A DNA stretch of 44,937 bases. It comes from a virus. The DNA lies in IMG/VR virus record IMGVR_UViG_3300035156_000227, positions 1-44,937 of that record. One strand, written 5' to 3'. Of this stretch, positions 13,980 through 20,384 are shown piece by piece. The translations under genes were made by a program, and so were the position numbers. A model generated the notes under the pieces. The model did not search any database and had not been told where the DNA came from. It saw nothing but the letters and a program-made list of their open reading frames with translations. Positions within the stretch are counted from its first letter, which is position 1. Each line of letters opens with the position of its first letter.

Positions 13980-14043
13980 TACCATGAGCGACTGAGAACA
14001 GCGCCAAGCACACAACAAGCGGCACACTACAAGGACTAGCAAA

Positions 14044-14367
14044 ATGACCCCTGAACAACTGAATACATCGATGCGAGTGGGACTGCGGCCTAAGTTTGAC
14101 GCAGCGGAAAAAGCGCGCCGTGAGGACGCTGCAGCAATCGAAGCGGAGCGTGAAGCTGGCGCGAATGTGCGGAGGATTAATGCCCAGATTAAGCAGCTTA
14201 CGGCGCAGTTGGAACAAGCCAAGGTGGCTAAGCAAGCAGCAAAGGCCCGGGTCGCTGAATTGGACGCCGTAACAATGGGGGCCATCCAGGAGTATTGGCA
14301 GGCATACGACGAGGTGCATGGAACCAACCACGCGAAGAGCAATACACCGAAAACCGCCGAGCGCTAA
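14044..14367 (+). CDS. Coiled-coil protein
   Basis: 107 residues. Residues ~20-75 form a long charged heptad-type helix (KARREDAAAIEAEREAGAN, then INAQIKQLTAQLEQAKVAKQ). No other domain is seen. AAGGA upstream; a strong terminator follows. Function unknown. Confidence 0.65.
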   Translation: MTPEQLNTSMRVGLRPKFDAAEKARREDAAAIEAEREAGANVRRINAQIKQLTAQLEQAKVAKQAAKARVAELDAVTMGAIQEYWQAYDEVHGTNHAKSNTPKTAER

Positions 14368-14388
14368 CTACCCCGTCTCCCCGATTCC

Positions 14389-14412
14389 AGCCCCGCCCAT
14401 GCGGGGCTTTTT
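14389..14412 (+). terminator. Terminator after the coiled-coil gene
   Basis: AGCCCCGC-CCAT-GCGGGGCTTTTT hairpin. Confidence 0.85.
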
Positions 14413-14432
14413 GTTGTTGAGTATCTCTTACG

Positions 14433-14476
14433 GATAGAACGCTTTTTTACGCGCAGGTTTCTTTACTTGTTATCCG
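14433..14476 (+). promoter_or_regulatory. GATAGAACGC-class promoter region
   Basis: GATAGAACGC-T6, identical to the block before rep, followed by ACGCGCAGGTTT and a possible -10 TATCCG at 14471-14476 (38 bp from block start). A CCGCG...CGCGG hairpin (14473-14490) begins within the putative -10 and runs into the leader. Directly follows a terminator. Confidence 0.45.
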
Positions 14477-14508
14477 CGACACAAACCGCGGCACACAAGG
14501 AGAACACC

Positions 14509-14625
14509 GTGAACCGCAACTACAAGACCCCACGTACCGACTGGCCTCTCGTCATCGGCGTAACACTCACCTCGCTCTTGGTGCTCTATCTGATGGCCAA
14601 GGAATTTGTACGGTGGACGAATTGA
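14509..14625 (+). CDS. 38-aa single-span membrane protein
   Basis: Starts with GTG 6 bp after AAGGAG. The product has a polar N-terminus and one transmembrane stretch (WPLVIGVTLTSLLVLYLMA), then a short basic end. Another member of the set of tiny one-span proteins in this region. Confidence 0.6.
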   Translation: MNRNYKTPRTDWPLVIGVTLTSLLVLYLMAKEFVRWTN

Positions 14626-14636
14626 CTGCTCAACCA

Positions 14637-14722
14637 AAGTTGCAACCATTGCAACTTTTACGGTTTATGCCAGGGTTAGACGCCCTCGCCGGTTGACAGC
14701 GGTTTTATTTCACGATGTGAAA
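14637..14722. promoter_or_regulatory. Two palindromes and a TTGACA: candidate operator region
   Basis: AAGTTGCAA (14637-14645) and TTGCAACTT (14649-14657) form a 9-bp perfect inverted repeat with a 3-bp gap. TTGACA at 14693-14698 is the best -35 consensus in the intergenic regions. 17 bp downstream the -10 position overlaps TTTCAC-GAT-GTGAAA (14708-14722), a perfect palindrome. This is the layout of a repressed promoter. It would drive the 200-aa gene at 14835. No repressor is identified. Confidence 0.45.
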
Positions 14723-14834
14723 AGCCAAGCATGACAGAGTGAGCGCCCTGCTCTAGCAGCATTTAAACCGCCGGAACTACACACAAAACAGACCCGAAAA
14801 CGGGCAGAAATACACACAGAACGGAGCAATAAGC

Positions 14835-15437
14835 ATGAAAACGAACGACAAAAACCCGCAATTTAGCGCCCCGGCAGCCCCTGGCCCTCTGTTTTCCGAG
14901 GCTTGCCGAGAGCTGGCCCGCCGCAATCCTCGCGCCTTTGCTAAGCGCCCTAAGACCGAAGCTTTGGCAGCAATCCGCGCAGCAATCGCAGAGCGCCCCG
15001 GCAGCGGTACGCCGGCAGAGGCTCAAGCAGCAGCGCGCCGCGCCGTCACAGCCCGGCAGCTGGCGGACAAGGTCGACGCGGCCCCGTACTTTTACCCGGA
15101 GCTGTTCGCGGATGCGCTCGAGGCTATCGGCATCAGCACCCGCGCCGCAATCGTGGAGACCCTGCGCGCGTATCATCGCGCCGCATGGCATCGCGCCCGC
15201 TGCGAAGCACTCAAGGCCGCGACAGCCGCCAAGCGGGCAGCGCGAGCCCGGGCACAGTATTCGGCAAGGGGCGAAGCATTGACGACAGCAGAGCGCCGCT
15301 ACATCCAGCTGCGGGCTAAGGCTGCGGCGGTTACAGCAAGGGATGCAGCACGCCCGCAAGCGGGAGCCACACCGGAGGAGAACGCCCGAGCAGCGGCAGG
15401 ATATGCGAGGCTCAAGGCTGCCGGCGCCTTTGACTGA
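14835..15437 (+). CDS. Hypothetical Ala/Arg-rich helical protein
   Basis: 200 residues, about a third alanine, with many Arg. Long helices (ARRAVTARQLADKV; RARCEALKAATAAKRAARA). A central segment, PYFYPELFADALEAIGI, is the only compact-looking part. CGGAG precedes the ATG; a strong terminator follows. Not recognised; the basic helices could bind nucleic acid. The alanine bias makes homology judgement unreliable. Confidence 0.6.
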   Translation: MKTNDKNPQFSAPAAPGPLFSEACRELARRNPRAFAKRPKTEALAAIRAAIAERPGSGTPAEAQAAARRAVTARQLADKVDAAPYFYPELFADALEAIGISTRAAIVETLRAYHRAAWHRARCEALKAATAAKRAARARAQYSARGEALTTAERRYIQLRAKAAAVTARDAARPQAGATPEENARAAAGYARLKAAGAFD

Positions 15438-15473
15438 CCCGCGCACACCTAGCCAGCAGCCCTTAAGCCTAGC

Positions 15474-15495
15474 GCCCCGCATTCGCGGGGCTTTT
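15474..15495 (+). terminator. Terminator after the 200-aa gene
   Basis: GCCCCGC-ATTC-GCGGGGC then TTTT. Confidence 0.8.
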
Positions 15496-15539
15496 GCTTT
15501 GTCGCATTCAGCGCCGCCCGCAATGTTGCACACTGTCGC

Positions 15540-16260
15540 ACACCTAGAGAGCGGCGCACCAGGTAACTGGCAGAGCCTGGCAACAGTTGCCCGGGCAGTA
15601 CCTGGCAACAGCGGGCCCGAGTGCCTGGCAGCAGTTGCCCGACGTCGGAGACGCCGGACAACAGCACACGGGGCAGAGCCTGGCACCAGCAGCCGTAGCC
15701 CCTGGCACCAGCGCCCGGGCGCAATCATTGGCAGCAGCTAACCCTTTGATAACAGCGGAGCTATTGGCAGCAAGCCGCCGGCGCTTGATAGCAGCGCAGC
15801 TATTGAGAGCAGCGGAGCGACCAGGCAACAGAAGCCGGCGCGGCAGTTGACCAGGATGCAGCGGGCAAGGCAGCACCAGCACACCAGACCGGCGCAGCAT
15901 TTGCACACTTTGGCAAGCATTCGACGCGTTTGCACACTTTGGCAGGCATGCGCGGAACATTGGGAGCAATAAGGCGGAGCACCAGGGCGCGGAGCTAATC
16001 GGACAGCCGAACAGGCGGACAGCGTGACAAGCGGGCGCCGCACTCCAGGACAGCGAAGCAGGCGCCGGCCTGGTAACGCATCCGAGCAGAGCGAGCGCCA
16101 GGCACTCAAGCAAGACAAGCGGGCGCCGCACTCAAGCACAGCGCACCAGCGCGCGGAGCTTGCCGGCGCACTGTTGCCAGGTACTCGAGCAAGCCAAGCA
16201 GGCGCCGACCTGGCAAGCCAAGCCGGACAGGATGCAGCCGCCGAGCGCAGCGAGGGGGCG
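15540..16260. repeat. T-poor, repeat-rich non-coding region
   Basis: No gene is supported for about 1 kb (15438-16460). The plus strand has very little T (roughly 4-6 per 60 bases over long stretches). CCTGGCANCAG recurs at 15576, 15601, 15624, 15679 and 15701, about every 22-25 bp. TTGCACACTTTGGCARGCAT occurs at 15901 and 15929. A perfect 20-base repeat, GACAAGCGGGCGCCGCACTC, is at 16026 and 16114. The open frames here are short, overlapping and lack ribosome sites. Possible roles include an origin or packaging site, a structural RNA, or decayed sequence; none is shown. Confidence 0.55.
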
Positions 16261-16460
16261 TCATTTCCCCGACGCCGGGGGGGTCGTTTTACGCGCACGC
16301 AGGCTTGTGCTGGTGATAGCGTAATTTTTTGGATTGTAAAAATTCTTGCAAAAGAAAAACACCGCACCGAATGGAAAGTTCAAACCGTCACCCTTGGCCA
16401 ACGATGAAAGAGAATGCTGAATCTGCTAGGCTTATCCTTCAATACAAGGAGAGCTAAGAG

Positions 16461-17066
16461 ATGCACCAGTACATAGTCGACACTGCTTTTGCTGCACAAG
16501 GCCTAATTGGTCTAGTCAACCATGGCACTCAAGAGCTTGAAGAACTAGCGGAAAAACAAAAAACAGCTGCGGGGAAAGAGGCGTACTTTGACTTTGCGTT
16601 TATGCATCGAGAGATGGATTCGACGGCCAACTACTGGCACGGACGGTACCATGAAGCTTATCAAGAGCGAGTTGCGATTGATGAGCAGGTGAAGTTCCTT
16701 GAGGCCCAGATTTTGGACAAGCGCACGTCACTTGAGGCGCTAGCGGCCGCATTACTTCAGTTGGCAAAACAAGGCATCTCCTCCGTTCGCGGTGCCCCCG
16801 CAAACTGTCCAACCGGTCGCAAAGTTAGAGGCGTAGCTTTAAAGTCGGTGGTGTGGGCGGGCCGTAATCAATCGCAGCACTACGAAGAGCCAAGAAAAAT
16901 TAACGAGAACACCGAAAGTGTTTTCACCGAACTAAACTCTTTTGACACCGCCGCGGCGCCGCTTGACCCGAAAGACAAGAACAACCACGCGTTCTCGATT
17001 GTTAAGCTCCTCGGGTGGAAAAATTATGAGCAGTATGAGCAGGACATGGTGAGCCTGCTGGGCTGA
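16461..17066 (+). CDS. HEPN-like protein with R-x4-H motif
   Basis: 201 residues. Helical N-terminal domain to ~105. The C-terminal part has VVWAGRNQSQHYEEP, with Arg135-x4-His140 as in HEPN ribonucleases, followed by NHAFSIVKLLGWKNYEQYEQDMVSLL, a tail I recall in HEPN-type proteins. HEPN domains often cut RNA in toxin-antitoxin and abortive-infection systems; no antitoxin partner is visible beside it. AAGGAG upstream. The surroundings (repeat region, tRNA array) suggest recent accessory DNA. Activity is inference. Confidence 0.55.
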   Translation: MHQYIVDTAFAAQGLIGLVNHGTQELEELAEKQKTAAGKEAYFDFAFMHREMDSTANYWHGRYHEAYQERVAIDEQVKFLEAQILDKRTSLEALAAALLQLAKQGISSVRGAPANCPTGRKVRGVALKSVVWAGRNQSQHYEEPRKINENTESVFTELNSFDTAAAPLDPKDKNNHAFSIVKLLGWKNYEQYEQDMVSLLG

Positions 17067-17258
17067 CTCTTCAGCCCTAAAGCCCTAACGCAAGCGAGGG
17101 GTCAGTCCAGCGTGCGATTTTGAAGCTTCTTGTTGTGTGATGTGCCTTGTCCAGCCACCGGCGGTCTAAAACCACGCGCAGGGACACGCAACAATGAAAA
17201 ACTGACGCCTATGAGCTAAAATGCCCCAAGGCAATTTCACGCACAAACAGGACAGCAG
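17067..17258. other. Intergenic, no gene seen
   Basis: Short gap with one weak hairpin (CCCTAACGCAAGCGAGGGG at about 17086-17100) that may act as a weak terminator of the HEPN-like gene. No promoter of the repeated classes. Confidence 0.3.
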
Positions 17259-17774
17259 ATGGCAGGTTACAAGCACAAAAAGACGGAGCTCTGGCACGAG
17301 ATGGCGCCGGCTCACGACAGAGGTTATGGCTGGGACAAGGCCACAAAAACGTTCACTCCGGTGCCGAGCTACGTGCGACTCTGCAGCGAACCCAGCCTGC
17401 GCCATTTGCCTCCGAGTGCAGCTTTCGTCAGCGAATTTACCGCGGCAATGGAGTCGGGACAGCTCGATGACACGAACTGGTTCACAGCATTTGCGGACCT
17501 GGACGACTGGCGACTTTTGGCATCGGACTTGGTCGCTCTCGAACAGGAAACAGGCGGGCCACTTTGGATTAACGAGCGTGAGCGCTATGCGTTTATGCTT
17601 GTTTTCGAGGCCGGCGCACAGGGTGCTGGCGACTACATGCCGCACTCAACACTGGACTCGCTCGGCGACCTTGGCATAGGTCTGCGAAATGCGGACTGGA
17701 GCAAAGTCAGGCAGCTGCTGCCCTCGGACAGTGGCGCCAAACACCCTCGCTTGACGCTGGTAAAGGCCAGCTAG
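17259..17774 (+). CDS. Hypothetical protein
   Basis: 171 residues, soluble, aromatic-rich in the first half (HDRGYGWDKATKTFTPVPSYVRLC), with acidic helices in the middle (DWRLLASDLVALEQETG). Not recognised. GGACAG precedes the ATG; a terminator hairpin follows at 17832. Confidence 0.6.
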   Translation: MAGYKHKKTELWHEMAPAHDRGYGWDKATKTFTPVPSYVRLCSEPSLRHLPPSAAFVSEFTAAMESGQLDDTNWFTAFADLDDWRLLASDLVALEQETGGPLWINERERYAFMLVFEAGAQGAGDYMPHSTLDSLGDLGIGLRNADWSKVRQLLPSDSGAKHPRLTLVKAS

Positions 17775-17831
17775 CCTCACGTGCAAATGGCTGCTGGGAC
17801 CGATTTTGCGGCCCCGCCACGCTGTTTCTGC

Positions 17832-17849
17832 ACCCCTCGCGGGGGTTTT
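17832..17849 (+). terminator. Terminator after the 171-aa gene
   Basis: ACCCC-TCGC-GGGGGTTTT hairpin. Confidence 0.7.
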
Positions 17850-17903
17850 CTCGACCCCTGCAAAAAAATCCCCCAAAAGCCCGCTTTTCCAAAAACAGGT
17901 TGC

Positions 17904-17909
17904 TATACG
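17904..17909 (+). promoter_or_regulatory. Candidate -10 (TATACG) before the tRNA array
   Basis: GCTATACGG about 165 bp upstream of tRNA-Asn, with no TTGCGCG box. A likely start of the tRNA transcript. The leader 17910-18074 holds a short open frame that runs into the tRNA and is not called. Confidence 0.4.
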
Positions 17910-18074
17910 GTTGTAGGCCTCGCCTGCGAGGTTGCCCGATGTACGGTAGCCGCCCGGACGAGCACGAGCCGGTCTATAAATTTCGTGCTTATTGGCATAG
18001 CCAAGGGGTCCTCATGACGCAGCTTGCTGCTGAAGGGCTGCAGCCTGGTGCAGCTGTACAAATGCACCGCCAAT

Positions 18075-18150
18075 TCCGCAATAGCTCAGCTGGCAGAGCA
18101 GCGCCCTGTTAAGGCGCGGGTCCTACGTTCGAACCGTAGTTGCGGAGCCA
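18075..18150 (+). tRNA. tRNA-Asn(GUU)
   Basis: Acceptor TCCGCAA/TTGCGGA, D-arm AGCTC...GAGC, anticodon loop CTGTTAA, normal T-arm with TTCGAAC, encoded CCA. Fully canonical. Confidence 0.93.
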
Positions 18151-18151
18151 A

Positions 18152-18226
18152 GCCTCGTTAGCTCAGTGGTAGAGCAATCCCCTGTCCAGGGATACGTCGT
18201 CGGTTCGATTCCGGCACGGGGCGCCA
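18152..18226 (+). tRNA. tRNA-Asp(GUC)
   Basis: One base after tRNA-Asn. Acceptor GCCTCGT/ACGGGGC (one G-U), D-arm GCTC...GAGC, anticodon stem ATCCC/GGGAT with loop CTGTCCA, T-arm GTCGG-TTCGATT-CCGGC, encoded CCA. Confidence 0.92.
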
Positions 18227-18308
18227 AGTTTTCGGGAGTTGCGGGTTGGAATCCCGCAAAAGGGAGCAGTCCCTTGATGGAGTAATCGCTAACTCGCCTG
18301 ACCCTTAT

Positions 18309-18385
18309 ATACCGTTAGACAAGTGGTTAAGTCATCACCCTTTCAAGGTGACATTCGCTCGGTTCGATTCCGGCACGGTATGCCA
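18309..18385 (+). tRNA. tRNA-Glu(UUC)
   Basis: Acceptor ATACCGT/ACGGTAT, D-stem GAC/GTC, anticodon stem TCACC/GGTGA with loop CTTTCAA, encoded CCA. The T-stem is slightly imperfect (C opposite C at its base plus one U-G). Starts 82 nt after tRNA-Asp; the spacer has a few hairpins but no tRNA. Possibly somewhat degraded but probably functional. Confidence 0.85.
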
Positions 18386-18386
18386 C

Positions 18387-18515
18387 TCATCGCAGGAAAT
18401 ACACAGCCAAGACTGCTACGAGTAATCCGACAGTCATCGCCGCTACAGAAGCGTTGACGACCACAGCAAGTGCGTGCTCTTCATTTGCCAAGAACGCGTT
18501 CAGCCAAATTTTCAT
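18387..18515 (-). CDS. 42-aa single-span membrane protein between tRNA genes
   Basis: Minus strand, between tRNA-Glu and tRNA-Arg. AGGAAG lies just before the ATG. The product starts MKIWLNAFLANEEHALAVVV and has one long hydrophobic helix ending at the C-terminus (SVAAMTVGLLVAVLAVYFLR). Opposite in direction to the tRNAs; its stop lies two bases from the end of tRNA-Glu. Another of the tiny membrane proteins. Confidence 0.55.
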   Translation of the reverse strand: MKIWLNAFLANEEHALAVVVNASVAAMTVGLLVAVLAVYFLR

Positions 18516-18535
18516 ACTTCCTCCAGTTCAGATTT

Positions 18536-18607
18536 ACGCCCGCCGACGGACTCGGCGCAGACGCTACGAACGTCGGTTGGGTGGTTCGACTCCATCCGGG
18601 CGTACCA
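18536..18607 (+). tRNA. Atypical tRNA-Arg(ACG)-like gene
   Basis: 72 nt. Acceptor ACGCCCG/CGGGCGT plus A and encoded CCA; T-arm GGTGG-TTCGACT-CCATC; anticodon loop CTACGAA (anticodon ACG) on a GACG/CGTC stem. The D region is unusual: no U8-A9, no G18-G19, but a compact CCGA-CGGAC-TCGG hairpin. The conserved ends and loops argue against chance, but standard finders may miss it. It may be a degenerate tRNA, a divergent functional one, or a tRNA mimic. Confidence 0.6.
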
Positions 18608-18698
18608 AGATAAGCACGTACGAGCGGGTGAAGAAAACGTGCAGCCGTCCAGGCAACTGGGCTCCACCTAGTGTAGATATAAAGAGAATCCCGCCTAC
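18608..18698. other. Short spacer, no gene seen
   Basis: No reading frame with a ribosome site on either strand. The sequence separates the tRNA array from the minus-strand pair. Confidence 0.3.
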
Positions 18699-18724
18699 AA
18701 AGCCGCGCTTTCGAGTGCGGCTTT
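18699..18724. terminator. Bidirectional terminator after the tRNA array
   Basis: AAAGCCGC...GTGCGGCTTT symmetrical hairpin between the plus-strand tRNAs and the convergent minus-strand genes. Confidence 0.75.
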
Positions 18725-18726
18725 GG

Positions 18727-19095
18727 TCATTCTGAGAGCTGCGTGCGACGCTCCTGCGCCCACGCTTGGACAGCCCTGACAGCCCAGATGTGTGCCTCGA
18801 GCGCTGCTCCATTGGCGGCCAGCATTACGTCCTCTACGAACCGCAGGCAGCAGACACCGCCGCGCATAAGCGCAGCTTCCAAGTGCCGTTCGCTTGGCTC
18901 TAGGATGACAAGTTGACCGTTTTCGCGGGCGGGCTGAACATGAAAAACGGCGCAGTGCACTTCTCGGTCATTGCGTCTTGTTTCGGTCAGTGCAAGGTTG
19001 TGGCCGGCATGAAAAACAACCCCCGTTGGCCAATGTGCGGCGTCGTAAAGCACCGGCAAGCCGTTCACTCGCCCGCTGGTCTCGCGCAGTTCCAT
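18727..19095 (-). CDS. Hypothetical protein
   Basis: 122 residues from the ATG at 19095, which has GAGGG just upstream; a TTG six codons earlier overlaps the stop of the preceding gene and is an alternative start. Small alpha/beta protein with Cys-Cys (GVCCLRF) in the middle and a helical end. Not recognised. Confidence 0.55.
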   Translation of the reverse strand: MELRETSGRVNGLPVLYDAAHWPTGVVFHAGHNLALTETRRNDREVHCAVFHVQPARENGQLVILEPSERHLEAALMRGGVCCLRFVEDVMLAANGAALEAHIWAVRAVQAWAQERRTQLSE

Positions 19096-19109
19096 TTGCC
19101 CTCTAGCAC

Positions 19110-19403
19110 TCAATCGTCGTCGAACATTGAGCAGCTGCTTGTCGACGATGTATCAGGTGACAAGTCAGCACCAAAGGGATTCCCTTCTACGTCAACAAAA
19201 GAGCCAGGAATCATCGGCAGGCTTGTTGCTGGATTAACCAGGGCAAGCTCGAACCCCTCATCGTCATCGTCGGAGCCGTAATACACGAGGCTGGGTCGCT
19301 GCAAATGCCCGTGGCTGTACGCCCATTCCAAGACATGTGCGTAGCCAATGAGAAAGAGTCCGACTAGGCCACAAGCGAGCAGCATTTCAAAAAACTTAAC
19401 CAT
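19110..19403 (-). CDS. Membrane-anchored protein with acidic tail
   Basis: 97 residues from the ATG at 19403, chosen because AGAGGTG precedes it. One transmembrane helix at about 6-24 (EMLLACGLVGLFLIGYAHVL), then a soluble domain with runs of Asp (SDDDDEG and a terminal DDD) and Ser. Co-transcribed with the following gene. Not recognised. Confidence 0.55.
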   Translation of the reverse strand: MVKFFEMLLACGLVGLFLIGYAHVLEWAYSHGHLQRPSLVYYGSDDDDEGFELALVNPATSLPMIPGSFVDVEGNPFGADLSPDTSSTSSCSMFDDD

Positions 19404-19919
19404 ATTGCACCTCTGGCAATAGCTATTTGATAAGTCTACCACTGCCTGGTGCAAGGCATGCAGACAGCGCTCTCGGGTGTGCACAGTCCATAGCACCTTC
19501 GCTATATTCGCCCCCTAAATATATGCAAGATGCTATGCGCAGGCTTGCGCGGAGCGGTGCCGGGGGCAGGCCTTCTGATTAAAACCCGAGGGTCAAACCG
19601 CGGCTAAAACCCGGCGCCGCAGCGTGAGGAAACCCCACGCTCAAACCCGTTTTTCGCCCCACGGGCCGAGTACGAAAAGGACGAGGTGGGCACAAGCTTG
19701 GCCAACGCCTCCGACCGTCAAAAATCCAAGTTTTATATAGCCAGGCCTCTACCTCAGGCCTCTTCCCGCCTAAGGAAGAGGGTCGGTCAAGAGGGGGTGC
19801 CGTTTTTCACCCCACCGGTTCCTACACTCAGAAACACGTAACTGAGCATCAGCGGACGCATCCGCTCGCGCGCAATCTCTGCACGCTTTCTGCTCCCCTC
19901 ACCGATTGAAAGTACACCC
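19404..19919. other. Gene-free region before terminase: candidate packaging site and late promoter
   Basis: No gene is seen in 516 bases. It holds several hairpins, including AGGCCT...AGGCCT-type repeats near 19743-19761 and GGGGTG...CACCCC around 19794-19813. CCTACACT at 19821-19828 looks like the phage -10 form but lacks a TTGCGCG box, as expected if late genes need another activator. The position immediately upstream of the terminase genes is typical of cos or pac sites. Confidence 0.4.
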
Positions 19920-20384
19920 ATGCGAACCGACGCTGTTGTTCCGCGCGAGCTCGACGCAGCTGAGCGCGCCCTGGCCGTCATCGAGATGCGCCGGCAGTTC
20001 CTCACATTCGACGAAATTAGCAAGCGCCTTGGCATCTCCCGCCAAGCATGTCATGCCGCTTACAAGAAAGCCATCAAAGCCGTCCTGAAGGAGCAGAAGG
20101 CTGGCTCTGCGCAGCTGCTTGCCCGCGAGCTGGACACGCTCGAAAACATGCGCCGCGTAGCACTTGAGATTGTGAACGACAAGGACGCTGACCCGAAGGA
20201 CCGATTGGTCGCTATGAAGCAGGTGACTGACAACGTCATCGCCGTCACCAAGATGACCGGCATCTCTGCGCCAATCTCCATCGAGACGAAGAACCTCTCG
20301 GTTACAGCAGACCTGACGCCGGACCAGATGAAGCGCATGGCCACTCTGCTGAATGAAGCACATCTCGTCAATGGCGACGACTAA
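19920..20384 (+). CDS. terS: Terminase small subunit
   Basis: 154 residues. The N-terminal helix-turn-helix (TFDEISKRLGISRQACHAAYKKA, 29-51) is the DNA-recognition domain expected of TerS, followed by a long helix for oligomerisation (ELDTLENMRRVALEIVNDKD). The gene overlaps terL, the usual arrangement. It would recognise the packaging site, probably in the gap just upstream. The ribosome site is weak. Confidence 0.75.
   Translation: MRTDAVVPRELDAAERALAVIEMRRQFLTFDEISKRLGISRQACHAAYKKAIKAVLKEQKAGSAQLLARELDTLENMRRVALEIVNDKDADPKDRLVAMKQVTDNVIAVTKMTGISAPISIETKNLSVTADLTPDQMKRMATLLNEAHLVNGDD

Noticed and set aside
15343-16407. Open frames on both strands in the repeat region
   Set aside because: They are Ala/Arg/Gln-rich or Cys-rich artefacts of the biased sequence, overlap each other and lack ribosome sites.
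17900-18112. Short open frame running into tRNA-Asn
   Set aside because: It overlaps the tRNA by almost 40 bases and has no ribosome site; the tRNA is certain.
18227-18308. Possible extra tRNA between tRNA-Asp and tRNA-Glu
   Set aside because: It has a T-arm-like GCGGGTT...AATCCCGC hairpin but no acceptor stem, anticodon arm or CCA that fit together.
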